Shown here: piece by piece, positions 1-8,159 of the stretch
Position numbering within the stretch: the stretch's first letter is position 1
Layout: each line of letters opens with the position of its first letter
Assembly: GCA_031290715.1 (NCBI GenBank)
Contig: JAITNA010000018.1
Location: forward strand, 1 to 11,000
Source: Eubacteriales Family XIII. Incertae Sedis bacterium
GTDB taxonomy: Bacteria; Bacillota; Clostridia; Peptostreptococcales; Anaerovoracaceae
Direction of reading: 5' to 3'
Length of the DNA stretch: 11,000 nucleotides
Program-made: the position numbers and the translations under genes
The notes under the pieces: model-generated
The model's input: the letters and a program-made list of their open reading frames with translations, nothing else
The model's database searches: none
What the model was told of the DNA's origin: nothing

Positions 1-37
1 GTTTCCCGAAAAACCCCTTCTTCTGTTCAAATTCCAT
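1..37 (-). CDS. ftsY: Signal recognition particle receptor FtsY (first 12 codons only)
   Basis: Only the N-terminus is in the window, and it continues past base 1. The ATG at 37-35 shares one base with the TGA of smc (TGATG overlap), and the frame reads MEFEQKKGFFGK. A short charged lead followed by a GFF-G-K motif is typical of the FtsY amino end in Bacillota, and ftsY normally follows smc in rnc-smc-ftsY operons. FtsY is the GTPase receptor that brings SRP-ribosome complexes to the membrane. A GGAG lies about 11 bases upstream, slightly far, so translation probably relies on coupling to smc. The NG GTPase domain is outside the window, so the identity rests on this short peptide and on gene order. 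Confidence 0.7.
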   Translation of the reverse strand, partial: MEFEQKKGFFGK

Positions 38-3000
38 CAGTTCAATTTCTCCGCGAATTCTTCTGTTTCCCGTTCCCCGAGCAATAGCGAAAGTACAGAC
101 GTGACGCCCTGTTCCTGCATGGTGACGCCGAAGAGCGCATCCGCGTACTCCATCGTCGAGCGCTGATGTGTGACAAGGGTAAACTGCGTTTCCTTGAAGC
201 CCGCCACATAGTTGGCAAAGCGGTGGATGTTCGTTTCGTCGAGGGCCGCGTCGATTTCGTCGAGGATGCAGAACGGCGTCGGCTTCGCGCGCAGGATCGA
301 AAAGAGCAGCGCGATTGCGATCATGGATTTCTCGCCGCCGCTGTAGCTGTCAATGCTCGCAAGGTTGGTTTTCCCGGGTGGGCTGATCTTGATTTCAATG
401 CCGCTTTCCAAGGGATCGTTCTCATCGTCGAGCAGGATTTGCCCTTTGCCGCCGCCGAACAGGAGCGCGAAGGTTTCGCTGAAAGTTTCCGCCACCTTGT
501 CGAAACAATCGCGGAATTTCTCCCGGCTGATCTTGTCCATGTCACGCACGATATCCTGAAAGTCCTTCATCGACGCCAAAACGTCGTCCCGCTGCGTCGT
601 GAGGAACGTGTAGCGCTCACTCGTTTCCTCGTATTCGCGGATCGAGCCGGGGTTGACCTCTCCGATCTCCTTGATCCGGTCCTTGATCGCCCGGTTTTCT
701 TTGATCCCCGTACTCATTACGAAATCATCCTTTTTGAACTCCAGTGCGTGGACGTAGGACAGCTCGAACTCATCGAAGAGTTTTTCTTTCCACGTCGTCA
801 GCCTGGTGTCCTGTCTGCCGAGTTCGACTTCCATCCCGTTCTTCGCGGAGATCGCCGCTTCGATCTTGTCCGCGCCGCGGCTTTCCGCAAGTTCGGTTTC
901 TTCGATTTTCAGACGGATTTCCCGGCGCTCGGAAACAAGCGTTTCAAGGTCGGCATCAAGCTCCTGCTTCTCCTCTTTCAAAGCGGCCAGCGCGATCTCC
1001 GCTTCCTCTTCCGACACCCCGGCCTCCGCGCCGAAAAGCTCTTGCAGCTCCCGCCGCTTCGCTTCCGATTGAAGGCGCATATCCTCGGCGCCGCGCTCCG
1101 CCGCGGCAAGGACGGCATCCGCGTTTTCCTTGTCGCGATTTGCCGCCGCCACGCGCAGACGAACCTCTGTCGCGGCTTCCGCGGCCAGATCGCTTTCCCG
1201 CTTCGCGTCCGCAAGGCCGTTCATCTCCCGCTCGATATCGGCGGCGCTCCCGTCGATCCGCTGCGTGAGCGTTTGCACCGCGGCTTTAAGTGTTTCAATC
1301 ATGCCGCTGCTGTTTTCGCGGTCCCGCGCGATTCCCACAAGCTCGGCCCTTCGCTTCTCAATGCGGGACGTCAATTCTCCGAGCTTGTATTCCGCGGTTT
1401 TCAGCCCCGCTTCGGCGCGAATCCGGTCCGCGTCTTTCCCGCGAAGCTGCGCGTCGCTTTCCCGTATCTTTGTCAGATACGTTTCGCTGCGCAAGGTCAG
1501 CGCTTCCATCTCCGTTTCCAACGCGCCGCTGTTTTGCTTCAGCTCCTCGATTTCCCGCGTCAGGGTTTCGATCTCGTTTCTGCGTTCCAGAAGGTTTGCC
1601 GACTTGTTCCGCAAAGACCCGCCCGTGAGCGCGCCCGCCGGGCTGACGACTTCCCCGTCGCGCGTCACAATGCGCCATCCCTCCTTGTTTTTCGCGGAAA
1701 GCGCGATCGCGTCGTCAAGGGTGTCCGCGATCAATACCCCGCCGAGCAAATACTTGAATACATTTTCATACTTCGGTTCATAGGAAATGCGGTCGAGCGC
1801 GTAGCCCGCGAATCCATCCCCCTGATCCATCGCCTTGCTCTTTTCAATCGGACGCGGGCGAATCGATTTCACGGGGAGAAACGTCAGCCGCCCCGCCTTG
1901 TTTTCTTTCAAAAATCCGATGGCGTGTTTGGCGTCCGCGTCGCTTTCGCAGATGATGTTTTGAAGCGTCGCCCCCAAAGCCGTTTCGATCGCCGTTTCAA
2001 AGCCCTGCTCCGCTTTCATGAGCTCGGCCGTGACGCCGTACAGACCGGCGCCCTTGTTCTTCATCAGGGCGCGCACGCCCGCGTGATATCCCTCGTAATT
2101 GCTCTCCATCTCTTCGATGGTTTTTTTTCGCGAAGACTGTTTTTCGGTTTGCAGGCGCACCGCTTCCACGCGAATCCGCTTGTCCGCGATCTCGGAAACG
2201 GTTTTGTCATAGGAAGCGCGCGCATCCTCGGCCTGTTTTCCGAAAGCCGCGGTTTCCTCTGTGAACGCCGTCAGGCTGCCGCGCATCGCCGCAATCTCTT
2301 TTTCCATTGCGTCCCGCTCCGCGCCCCCGGATTCCAATTCCCGCCCGATGACGCCTTCCGTTTCGTCGAAACTGCCAAACAGCCCTTCCCCCGAACTCAG
2401 CTCCGCTTCTTTCAGGGAGCGTTCGCGGCTGAGTTCAAACATGCCGGCTTTGAGCTCGTCAATCCGCGCGACCTTCTCCGTATAGACCGACTCCTTGTCC
2501 GCGGCGGCGGCGAGCAGGATCGCAAGCTCGGACCCAAGCGTCTGCAGCGCTTCTTCAAATCCGCTCCGCTCCGCGGAAAGCCGCCCGATCGCCTCGTTCT
2601 CCCGCTCCATGCGGCGCGCCAGTTCCTCTGTTTCGGCGGTCAGGCGAACGCAGTCCTTTTCAATGCCCTTTCTGCGTTCCTCGCTGACCAAAGACGCGCT
2701 TTCAAGGCCCATCGCCCGCTTCACATTGTCCGAAATGCGGTCGCGCAATCCGTTTGCGCGGTCCTCCAGCTCCATATCCCGGCCGCGCATCGCGGAGAGC
2801 CTTGCGTCGGTTTCCGCTTTCGCCCGGCGCAGCGTTTCAAGCCGGTTTCCGGCTTCCGCAAACTGTTCCGAGAGTTCCCGGTTTTTCCCCTGAAGGTTCT
2901 CGATATTTTTTAATGTAATATTGATTTCAAGCTCGCGGTACTGCGCCGACAGCGCCGCGTGCTCGCGCGCCTTTTCGCTCTCCTCGCGCAGTCCGTCGAT

Positions 3001-3603
3001 CCGCGACTCAATGTCGATCACGATGTCGTTCAGGCGGTCCAAATTGCCGCTTGCGCTCTCCAATTTGCGTTCGGCTTCCGCGCGCTTGCTTTTGTATTTG
3101 ATGATACCGGCCGCTTCTTCAAAAACCTCGCGCCGCATATCGGGCTTGTCGCTGACAATCTTGTCCACCCGGCCCTGCCCGATGAAAGAATACCCGTCCA
3201 CGCCGATCCCCGTATCCATGATGAGCTCGCGGATATCCCGCAAGCGGCAGTGATTGCCGTTGATGAAATACTCGCTCTCGCCGCTCCGGTAGAGCCGCCG
3301 CTTGATCGCCACCTCGCTGTAGTCGATTTCAAGGAGCCCCGACGCGTTGTCGAGGACAAGCGTGACCTCCGCCATGCCCTTTGAGCGGCGGCTGTCCGTG
3401 CCCGCAAAAATGATCTCCTCCATTTTCCCGCCCCGAAGCGTCTTTGCGCTCTGCTCCCCGAGTACCCAGCGCATCGCGTCGGAAATATTGCTTTTCCCGC
3501 TGCCGTTCGGCCCGATGATACAGGTGACGCCGTCGTGAAACTCGATCGTCACCGGGTCCGCAAAACTCTTGAAGCCCTGAATTTCTATTCTCTTTAAATA
3601 CAC
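37..3603 (-). CDS. smc: Chromosome segregation/condensin ATPase SMC
   Basis: This is the bacterial SMC ATPase, which acts with ScpA and ScpB to extrude DNA loops and organise the chromosome for segregation. The 1188 residues match the usual length. The start MYLKRIEIQGFKSF is the family hallmark, with Walker A GPNGSGKSN at 31-39 and a Q-loop/EEAAG region near 142-167. Two long Glu/Arg/Ala-rich coiled coils flank a hinge at roughly 505-660, which ends near a TGGS motif. The C-terminal ABC half has signature SYSGGEK at 1086-1092, Walker B ILDEID near 1113-1118 and a TLVTHQ switch near 1142-1146. The start codon is GTG (3603-3601), ten bases inside rnc, served by a strong GGAGG seven bases upstream. 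The ftsY start overlaps its stop. No frameshift or missing motif is visible. Confidence 0.98.
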   Translation of the reverse strand: MYLKRIEIQGFKSFADPVTIEFHDGVTCIIGPNGSGKSNISDAMRWVLGEQSAKTLRGGKMEEIIFAGTDSRRSKGMAEVTLVLDNASGLLEIDYSEVAIKRRLYRSGESEYFINGNHCRLRDIRELIMDTGIGVDGYSFIGQGRVDKIVSDKPDMRREVFEEAAGIIKYKSKRAEAERKLESASGNLDRLNDIVIDIESRIDGLREESEKAREHAALSAQYRELEINITLKNIENLQGKNRELSEQFAEAGNRLETLRRAKAETDARLSAMRGRDMELEDRANGLRDRISDNVKRAMGLESASLVSEERRKGIEKDCVRLTAETEELARRMERENEAIGRLSAERSGFEEALQTLGSELAILLAAAADKESVYTEKVARIDELKAGMFELSRERSLKEAELSSGEGLFGSFDETEGVIGRELESGGAERDAMEKEIAAMRGSLTAFTEETAAFGKQAEDARASYDKTVSEIADKRIRVEAVRLQTEKQSSRKKTIEEMESNYEGYHAGVRALMKNKGAGLYGVTAELMKAEQGFETAIETALGATLQNIICESDADAKHAIGFLKENKAGRLTFLPVKSIRPRPIEKSKAMDQGDGFAGYALDRISYEPKYENVFKYLLGGVLIADTLDDAIALSAKNKEGWRIVTRDGEVVSPAGALTGGSLRNKSANLLERRNEIETLTREIEELKQNSGALETEMEALTLRSETYLTKIRESDAQLRGKDADRIRAEAGLKTAEYKLGELTSRIEKRRAELVGIARDRENSSGMIETLKAAVQTLTQRIDGSAADIEREMNGLADAKRESDLAAEAATEVRLRVAAANRDKENADAVLAAAERGAEDMRLQSEAKRRELQELFGAEAGVSEEEAEIALAALKEEKQELDADLETLVSERREIRLKIEETELAESRGADKIEAAISAKNGMEVELGRQDTRLTTWKEKLFDEFELSYVHALEFKKDDFVMSTGIKENRAIKDRIKEIGEVNPGSIREYEETSERYTFLTTQRDDVLASMKDFQDIVRDMDKISREKFRDCFDKVAETFSETFALLFGGGKGQILLDDENDPLESGIEIKISPPGKTNLASIDSYSGGEKSMIAIALLFSILRAKPTPFCILDEIDAALDETNIHRFANYVAGFKETQFTLVTHQRSTMEYADALFGVTMQEQGVTSVLSLLLGERETEEFAEKLN

Positions 3604-4307
3604 CCCAATGCCTCCAACGCCATCTTTGCCGCATGCTGCTCGGCATGCTTCTTCGTTTTCCCTTCGCCCTCCCCGAGCGCCGCCCCGCCCGAGCTCACAC
3701 GGACACAGAATGTCTTGCTGTGGTCCGGCCCGCTTTCCGAAACGGTTTCGTAACGAATCTCCGCGCAGCCGTTCCGCTGCAGTTCGATCTGAAGGTTCGT
3801 CTTATAGTCGTAATAATTTTCCCCGCCATAGGCCGCGCGAAGCTGTTCGTCAAGCTTCTCCGTAAAAATACGCCGCACGACGCGGCGTGATTCCGACGCG
3901 CCCCCATCCAAATAGACGGCACCCATCACCGCCTCAAAAGCGTCCTCGAGTACGGAACCGTTCTCCCGTTCCCCGTTTTTTTCGGCCCCCTTGCCAAGCC
4001 GCAGATACCGCCCCAAGTCGATCTCGCGCGCCAGATCGGCAAGGCTGTCTGACCTGACGAGCCCCGCGCGCATCGCGGTCAGCTTGCCCTCTCCGACCTT
4101 CGGCGCTTTCTCGTACAAGTACGCGGCGATGCCGAGGCCGAGTACCGCGTCGCCGAGAAACTCAAGCCGTTCGTTTGAATCCGAATCCGCGCCGCCCGCT
4201 TCATTGATATAGGAAGCGTGGCACAGCGCCCGTTCAAGCAAGCCGCGGTCGGCGAAAGTATATTCCAAACGATTTTCCAATTCCGAAAGGTCCGCGTCCC
4301 TATACAT
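3594..4307 (-). CDS. rnc: Ribonuclease III
   Basis: RNase III is the double-strand-specific endoribonuclease that releases rRNA precursors and processes structured mRNAs. The 237 residues are the usual size. The catalytic domain carries the signature NERLEFLGD at 45-53, where E46, E49 and D53 correspond to E. coli E38, E41 and D45. The second acidic pair lies in VLEDAFEAVMG, with D122 and E125 corresponding to D114 and E117. A dsRNA-binding domain covers about 165-235, with the GEGEGKTKKHAEQHAAKMAL helix near 212-231. All expected metal ligands are present. The ATG at 4307 overlaps the end of plsX by 8 bases and has a GGAG four bases upstream, a slightly short spacing. The stop overlaps smc by 10 bases. 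Placement before smc is the common Bacillota order. Confidence 0.97.
   Translation of the reverse strand: MYRDADLSELENRLEYTFADRGLLERALCHASYINEAGGADSDSNERLEFLGDAVLGLGIAAYLYEKAPKVGEGKLTAMRAGLVRSDSLADLAREIDLGRYLRLGKGAEKNGERENGSVLEDAFEAVMGAVYLDGGASESRRVVRRIFTEKLDEQLRAAYGGENYYDYKTNLQIELQRNGCAEIRYETVSESGPDHSKTFCVRVSSGGAALGEGEGKTKKHAEQHAAKMALEALGCI
3611..3615 (-). promoter_or_regulatory. Ribosome binding site of smc (GTG start)
   Basis: On the minus strand GGAGG stands seven bases before the GTG at 3603-3601, inside the last codons of rnc. This strong site, together with the conserved N-terminus MYLKR, fixes the GTG as the smc start. It should let ribosomes load independently of termination at the rnc stop. 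Confidence 0.75.
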
Positions 4308-5352
4308 CTTGCTCCGCTTCCGGCCTCTCCGCGCCCGCCCGGATCACATCCATTTTCCGAACAGCGTCCTCGATTTGGGCGATCACGCCGTTTTCCACAA
4401 AGGGGACGCTTTTGAGAATCCCGTTCATAACAGCGTTCGCGTTGGAAGCGCCGTGGATTTTGATCACGGGATGGCTGATCCCCAAAATGGGCGCGCCGCC
4501 GTACTCCGTATAGTCGAACGCCGCTTTCAGCGCCTTGAGCTTCGGCAGGAGAAAGAGCGCGCCGATTTTGGCGCCGGTACTGCTTGTGAACATCTGCGTC
4601 AGCATACCCATAATAGAAAATCCGAGCCCCTCCGTCAGTTTGAGGATCACGTTTCCGACCATGCCGTCGCAGACAATGACGTCGGCGGCGCCGAGCGGCA
4701 CATCGCGGCCTTCTATATTGCCGACAAAATTGATCCCCGCATTTTTGGCTTCGGAGAGCAGACCATGCGCTTCTTTCAAGGCGTTGCTCCCCTTGCCCGG
4801 CTCCGTGCCCATGTTGACAAGGCCGACGGCCGGATTGCGCACACCCATCACCTTTTCCATATAGATACTGCCCATCGCCGCGAAATGCAGCAGATTCACC
4901 GCCTTGCATTCGGAGTTGGCGCCCGCGTCAATGAGGAGGGCGACCGTACCCCTGTTCAGAATCGGATAGGCCGAGCCGAGGGCCGGACGCTCGATCCCCG
5001 CGATCCGGCCGAGCAGCAAGAGGCCGCCCGTCATGATGGCGCCGCTGTTGCCCGCCGAAAGCAGCATATCGCCCTCGCCGTTCTTGACGAGCATGAGCCC
5101 CTTCACCAAGGACGAATCCTTCTTGGCGCGGATGGCCTTGACCGGCTTGTCCTCGTTTGTAATGACCTCCGACGCGTGCAAAATGCTGATATTTTTGGGC
5201 TCATGATCGTTTTTGGCCAATTCGCGTTTGATCTTTCCCTCGTCGCCCACGATGCAAATCTCGTGCTCGATGAGCTTCGACGCAATCGCCGCGCCCTTCA
5301 CCATCTCCGCGGGCGCGTGATCGCCGCCCATGCCGTCCAAAATAATCCTCAT
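4300..5352 (-). CDS. plsX: Phosphate acyltransferase PlsX
   Basis: PlsX converts acyl-ACP and phosphate to acyl-phosphate, the acyl donor for PlsY in the first step of phospholipid synthesis. It is a peripheral membrane enzyme. The protein begins MRIILDGMGGDHAP, the family hallmark, and shows SAGNSGAIMTG near 102-112, a MGTEPGKGS segment near 185-193 and VCDGMVGNVILKLTEG near 228-243. Length from this start is 350 residues, normal for the family. I prefer the ATG at 5352 over the one at 5376 because only 5352 has a good Shine-Dalgarno (GAGGAAAGG, six bases upstream) and the family N-terminus. It lies 45 bases after the ATP-grasp gene, and its last 8 bases overlap rnc. The acpP gene often found directly after plsX is missing here. 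Confidence 0.96.
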   Translation of the reverse strand: MRIILDGMGGDHAPAEMVKGAAIASKLIEHEICIVGDEGKIKRELAKNDHEPKNISILHASEVITNEDKPVKAIRAKKDSSLVKGLMLVKNGEGDMLLSAGNSGAIMTGGLLLLGRIAGIERPALGSAYPILNRGTVALLIDAGANSECKAVNLLHFAAMGSIYMEKVMGVRNPAVGLVNMGTEPGKGSNALKEAHGLLSEAKNAGINFVGNIEGRDVPLGAADVIVCDGMVGNVILKLTEGLGFSIMGMLTQMFTSSTGAKIGALFLLPKLKALKAAFDYTEYGGAPILGISHPVIKIHGASNANAVMNGILKSVPFVENGVIAQIEDAVRKMDVIRAGAERPEAEQDV

Positions 5353-5358
5353 ATAGTT

Positions 5359-5367
5359 CCTTTCCTC
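5359..5367 (-). promoter_or_regulatory. Ribosome binding site deciding the plsX start
   Basis: GAGGAAAGG on the minus strand sits six bases before the ATG at 5352-5350. The alternative in-frame ATG at 5376 has only AT-rich sequence ahead of it, so this site selects the shorter plsX protein that begins with the conserved MRIILDGMGGD. Confidence 0.7.
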
Positions 5368-5397
5368 TTTTATCATGTAATAATAATATTTCGCGAA

Positions 5398-8079
5398 TCA
5401 ATCGATGCAGGGATTGCCATCCGCGTCGACCGCGTTGAAATAGCCGCAGATCGTCCTGCCGCTTGTGACCTCCGACACGATGTGCAGCCCTTTTCCCGTC
5501 ACGTCGTATACGCCGATGATGCCGGCCGCGTCCGCCGAGATATCCGGGACGATCAGCCTCAGAATATTCTCTTTCTCTGAGAAAAAGCCCGCGTCATAAT
5601 ACTCCGTCGTGTCCTTGTTTTCAAAAATCGACGCGTAGAAAATATCCGATTCCACAAGGTCCTGAAAGAAGTGGCTGCCGTATGAAAGCTCCGGGAGATA
5701 GCCCCCGCCCTCGTAGCTGACCTCACAGGCAATGCTCACATTGCTGATCTCCGCAAAACGCACCGGCACGCCGAGCTCGGGCGACGTCGTGCCGAGCCGG
5801 CCGGGTACGAGCAGCATGATCACCTTCTCTTCTTCCTTGTAAAACTGGTTGATCTGCCCGATGGACCTTGCGATCGCGGGTTTGAGATTGTACGGATAGT
5901 CGTAGTATGTTTTGGGATCGATACGCACCACCACATCGACCGCGGAATAGTACGATCCCCCCATCGTACCCCCGTTCAAACGGAAGAACGTATCTTCATC
6001 CGCGACCTCGGGCAGTAGAACGCGGAGCCCGGACCCGCCCACCTGCAAGGGTCGGCACTGGAGCAGGTTGATGACAAACTCCCCGGATTTTGAAATGTTG
6101 AGCGCGAACTCAACATCCACGGGATAGTTGTATTCCTTCTCGACCGCGGACAAAAGCGCGCGCATATCGACGAGGAATTTCTGATTTTTCAGGATGTTGT
6201 CGCAGGATGTGTAGATAAACTTCCGGTCAATGCCGATCTTTTTCATCTCCTGCTCGCGTCTGTGGTCGCGCTCGATCATGATATCCCGAAACCACTCCGC
6301 CATGCGGTCGGACACTTCCTCAATCGGAAGCGTGGAATGGGAGTTGACGGTCAAATCGAGTACGTCGACCTTTTTTTGCGCGAAGTCGGAGGGGTATTCC
6401 CCCTGAATGGCGCGGTTTGACGGCCTGTCGAGCGCCGCGATCCGCGGATAGTCCCCGTCTGTCCGGTCGACCGCCCGCGTGCCGAGGCCCATGACAATAC
6501 GGACGACGCCGGCTTTCGGGTCGATCTCGCTGTTCCATCGATACTGGTTGTAGGAAAAGGCGACGCCGGCCGCCGCCGGCATGTAGATGTCGCGGAACAA
6601 AGAGCCCGACACGCGCTGAACAAGCAAGGCCATCTGTTCATCCATCGCGGAAAGGTCCCGCTGCAGCCGGTATTCGAGAACGGACTCGTCCATCGTACTG
6701 GCATAGACTTCTTTGACCGCGTTCTCAAAAGCCAGAAGCCGGTCCTCGAGCGCGCCCTTGTTCACGCAGAATACGGACTCGTATTTGCCGGCAAAGGCGT
6801 TGCCGAAGCCGTCCTCAAGCATACTGCTTGACCGCACGATGATGGGGCTTTGCCCGTAGTATTCGAGCATACGCCGGAACTGCTCGCGGATGTTGTCGGA
6901 GAAAACGCCCTCCATCATCTTTTCTTTCAGAATCTCCGCAATCGCGAAATAGCCGCGGCGTTTTCGCTGTTTGATCTTGAGCCCCCAACATTTGTTCTTG
7001 ACAAGAAAGGTGTAATACAGGTTGGATGCGATGTAAAAACTGTCATGCGGTTCGAGTACCTTCGACACCTCGGGCAGCTTCCTGGCGACGATGAGCCGCG
7101 AAAGGATCATGCCCGTCGCTTTGCCGCCGATGCTGCCGACCCCGATCATGCGAGCCTTGATGGCAAGGATGTCGTCGAGCGTGATATTCCGCGCGGCAAT
7201 GTCGAGAATGTGTTCGTCCGACCCGAATATCATACGGCAGAGCGTCCGGATATCCTCCTCGTTCTCATCTTTCGCCATCTTTCGTTTTTCAATAAAAAAG
7301 CGTTCCCAATTATCGAGGTTTTGGCTTCCGTCCATATCGCCGTTTTTCCCGACGACCGCGAAATATCCGGAAAGCTCGATCCCGTTTGTCAGCGGTTTGA
7401 TCATGTTCGGGTCGTCGATATCGACGATATGCGGCAGGAAAATTGTGGGCAGATAGCGGTCCTGCACCTTGGCCGGCTGCACGTACATCTGCTTGCTCGC
7501 GTGTACGACGTCGATGAGAACGCTCGCCGCTTCGCGAATCCGGGCGAGCGACTCCACCGAGTGATGGTTCCGCACACAGGCAAAGTAGGCGATCGAATTG
7601 GTTTTCGCGATCTCGGGCGCCGTGACGACAAAAAAGTTGGCGATCATGAAATCGGCGACCCACTCGTTTTGGAGAATCGTCATGCTATCGAATATGTAAT
7701 GTGTTTCCGCGCCCTCTTCCTCAATGATATCGGAAATGTCCATGACGGCTTTTTCAAATCCCGCGGTGATATCAATGTCGTAAATCGTCAGCCGCTCGTC
7801 CTCTTCAAAGGCGATCCACGGCGCCCGAAAAGCCGCGCTCGCGCGCAGGTCATAGATGGTATATCCCTCGGCCGGCTCGTCTAAGCGCTGCGCTTGGTCA
7901 AATCGGAAATAGACGACGTTCTTCCCGTCCTCGATCGCCTTTTTGATAAAAGAACGCGCAAAAAAAGCGTATTCGCCGACATCGGAGATTTGCCAAACGA
8001 CATTGTCCCCGTACCGCATATAGTCAAGGGCGCTGTCGAGCCCGTCAAAACCGCTGTATACTTTCTTTTGGTTGATCAT
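5398..8079 (-). CDS. KaiC-like (P-loop-less) plus PPDK/PEP-synthase ATP-grasp protein, function unknown
   Basis: This 893-residue protein is likely cytosolic; I see no signal peptide or membrane helix. Residues about 8-200 resemble a KaiC/RecA-like domain: a GFDGLDSALD entry (10-19), YGDNVVWQ strand (23-30), a Walker-B-like HYIFDS (127-132) and SLARIREAASVLI (177-189). However, SDVGEYAF (32-39) replaces the GKT P-loop, so this domain probably does not hydrolyse ATP. Residues about 311-680 match the ATP-binding domain of PEP synthase/PPDK: GSIGGKATGM (315-324), IVRSSSMLED (414-423), FAGKYES (429-435), AGVAFSYN (504-511), GLGTRAVD (531-538), DVEFAL with E657, and LLQCRPL with Q674 and R676. The phosphohistidine swivel domain (TGG...SH) and PEP barrel are absent; a roughly 210-residue tail containing SYGSHFFQDLVE (799-810) takes their place. 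Databases would probably call it a PEP/pyruvate-binding protein, but the reaction is unknown. It has its own promoter, and a GGAG seven bases before the ATG. Confidence 0.85.
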   Translation of the reverse strand: MINQKKVYSGFDGLDSALDYMRYGDNVVWQISDVGEYAFFARSFIKKAIEDGKNVVYFRFDQAQRLDEPAEGYTIYDLRASAAFRAPWIAFEEDERLTIYDIDITAGFEKAVMDISDIIEEEGAETHYIFDSMTILQNEWVADFMIANFFVVTAPEIAKTNSIAYFACVRNHHSVESLARIREAASVLIDVVHASKQMYVQPAKVQDRYLPTIFLPHIVDIDDPNMIKPLTNGIELSGYFAVVGKNGDMDGSQNLDNWERFFIEKRKMAKDENEEDIRTLCRMIFGSDEHILDIAARNITLDDILAIKARMIGVGSIGGKATGMILSRLIVARKLPEVSKVLEPHDSFYIASNLYYTFLVKNKCWGLKIKQRKRRGYFAIAEILKEKMMEGVFSDNIREQFRRMLEYYGQSPIIVRSSSMLEDGFGNAFAGKYESVFCVNKGALEDRLLAFENAVKEVYASTMDESVLEYRLQRDLSAMDEQMALLVQRVSGSLFRDIYMPAAAGVAFSYNQYRWNSEIDPKAGVVRIVMGLGTRAVDRTDGDYPRIAALDRPSNRAIQGEYPSDFAQKKVDVLDLTVNSHSTLPIEEVSDRMAEWFRDIMIERDHRREQEMKKIGIDRKFIYTSCDNILKNQKFLVDMRALLSAVEKEYNYPVDVEFALNISKSGEFVINLLQCRPLQVGGSGLRVLLPEVADEDTFFRLNGGTMGGSYYSAVDVVVRIDPKTYYDYPYNLKPAIARSIGQINQFYKEEEKVIMLLVPGRLGTTSPELGVPVRFAEISNVSIACEVSYEGGGYLPELSYGSHFFQDLVESDIFYASIFENKDTTEYYDAGFFSEKENILRLIVPDISADAAGIIGVYDVTGKGLHIVSEVTSGRTICGYFNAVDADGNPCID

Positions 8080-8150
8080 CTTTCCGCTCCGGACACATCA
8101 TTTTGCTTCATCATCGCCAATCTCTGAATCGCTGTAATACACGAAGAAAT

Positions 8151-8159
8151 ATTATACCA
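8151..8159 (-). promoter_or_regulatory. Extended -10 promoter for the ATP-grasp/plsX/rnc/smc group
   Basis: Minus-strand TGGTATAAT is a perfect extended -10 element (TGnTATAAT) for the housekeeping sigma factor. No convincing -35 hexamer lies 16-18 bases upstream, which is normal for extended -10 promoters. Transcription would start near 8143-8145, leaving a leader of about 65 bases before the ATG at 8079. The element begins a few bases after the stop of the acetyltransferase gene, in the only sizeable intergenic gap (8080-8165). I saw no hairpin-plus-T terminator in that gap, so readthrough from the upstream operon is possible. Confidence 0.7.

Noticed and set aside
166..2913. A 915-codon open frame on the plus strand, antisense to smc
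   Set aside because: It is fully opposite a gene with every SMC motif intact, its translation is Arg/Phe/Leu-rich with no recognisable domain, and GC-rich codon use in smc removes stop codons from this antisense frame. No ribosome site or promoter supports it.
5390..5397. An 8-base palindrome TTCGCGAA after the stop of the ATP-grasp gene
   Set aside because: It is too short for a terminator stem, has no following T-run, does not resemble the FapR operator, and may simply reflect local base composition.
5372..5401. A weak promoter-like pair TTGATT, 18 bases, CATGAT (minus strand) ahead of plsX
   Set aside because: Each hexamer matches consensus at only four of six positions, which is expected by chance in such AT-rich spacer sequence. 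The extended -10 at 8151-8159 explains transcription better.
4309..5580. A 423-codon plus-strand frame antisense to plsX and the end of the ATP-grasp gene
   Set aside because: Same shadow effect. Its translation is rich in His, Arg and Asp with no known fold, and it crosses two convincing minus-strand genes.
6850..7884. A 344-codon plus-strand frame inside the ATP-grasp gene
   Set aside because: It lies opposite the well-supported KaiC-like and ATP-grasp coding sequence and has no family resemblance.
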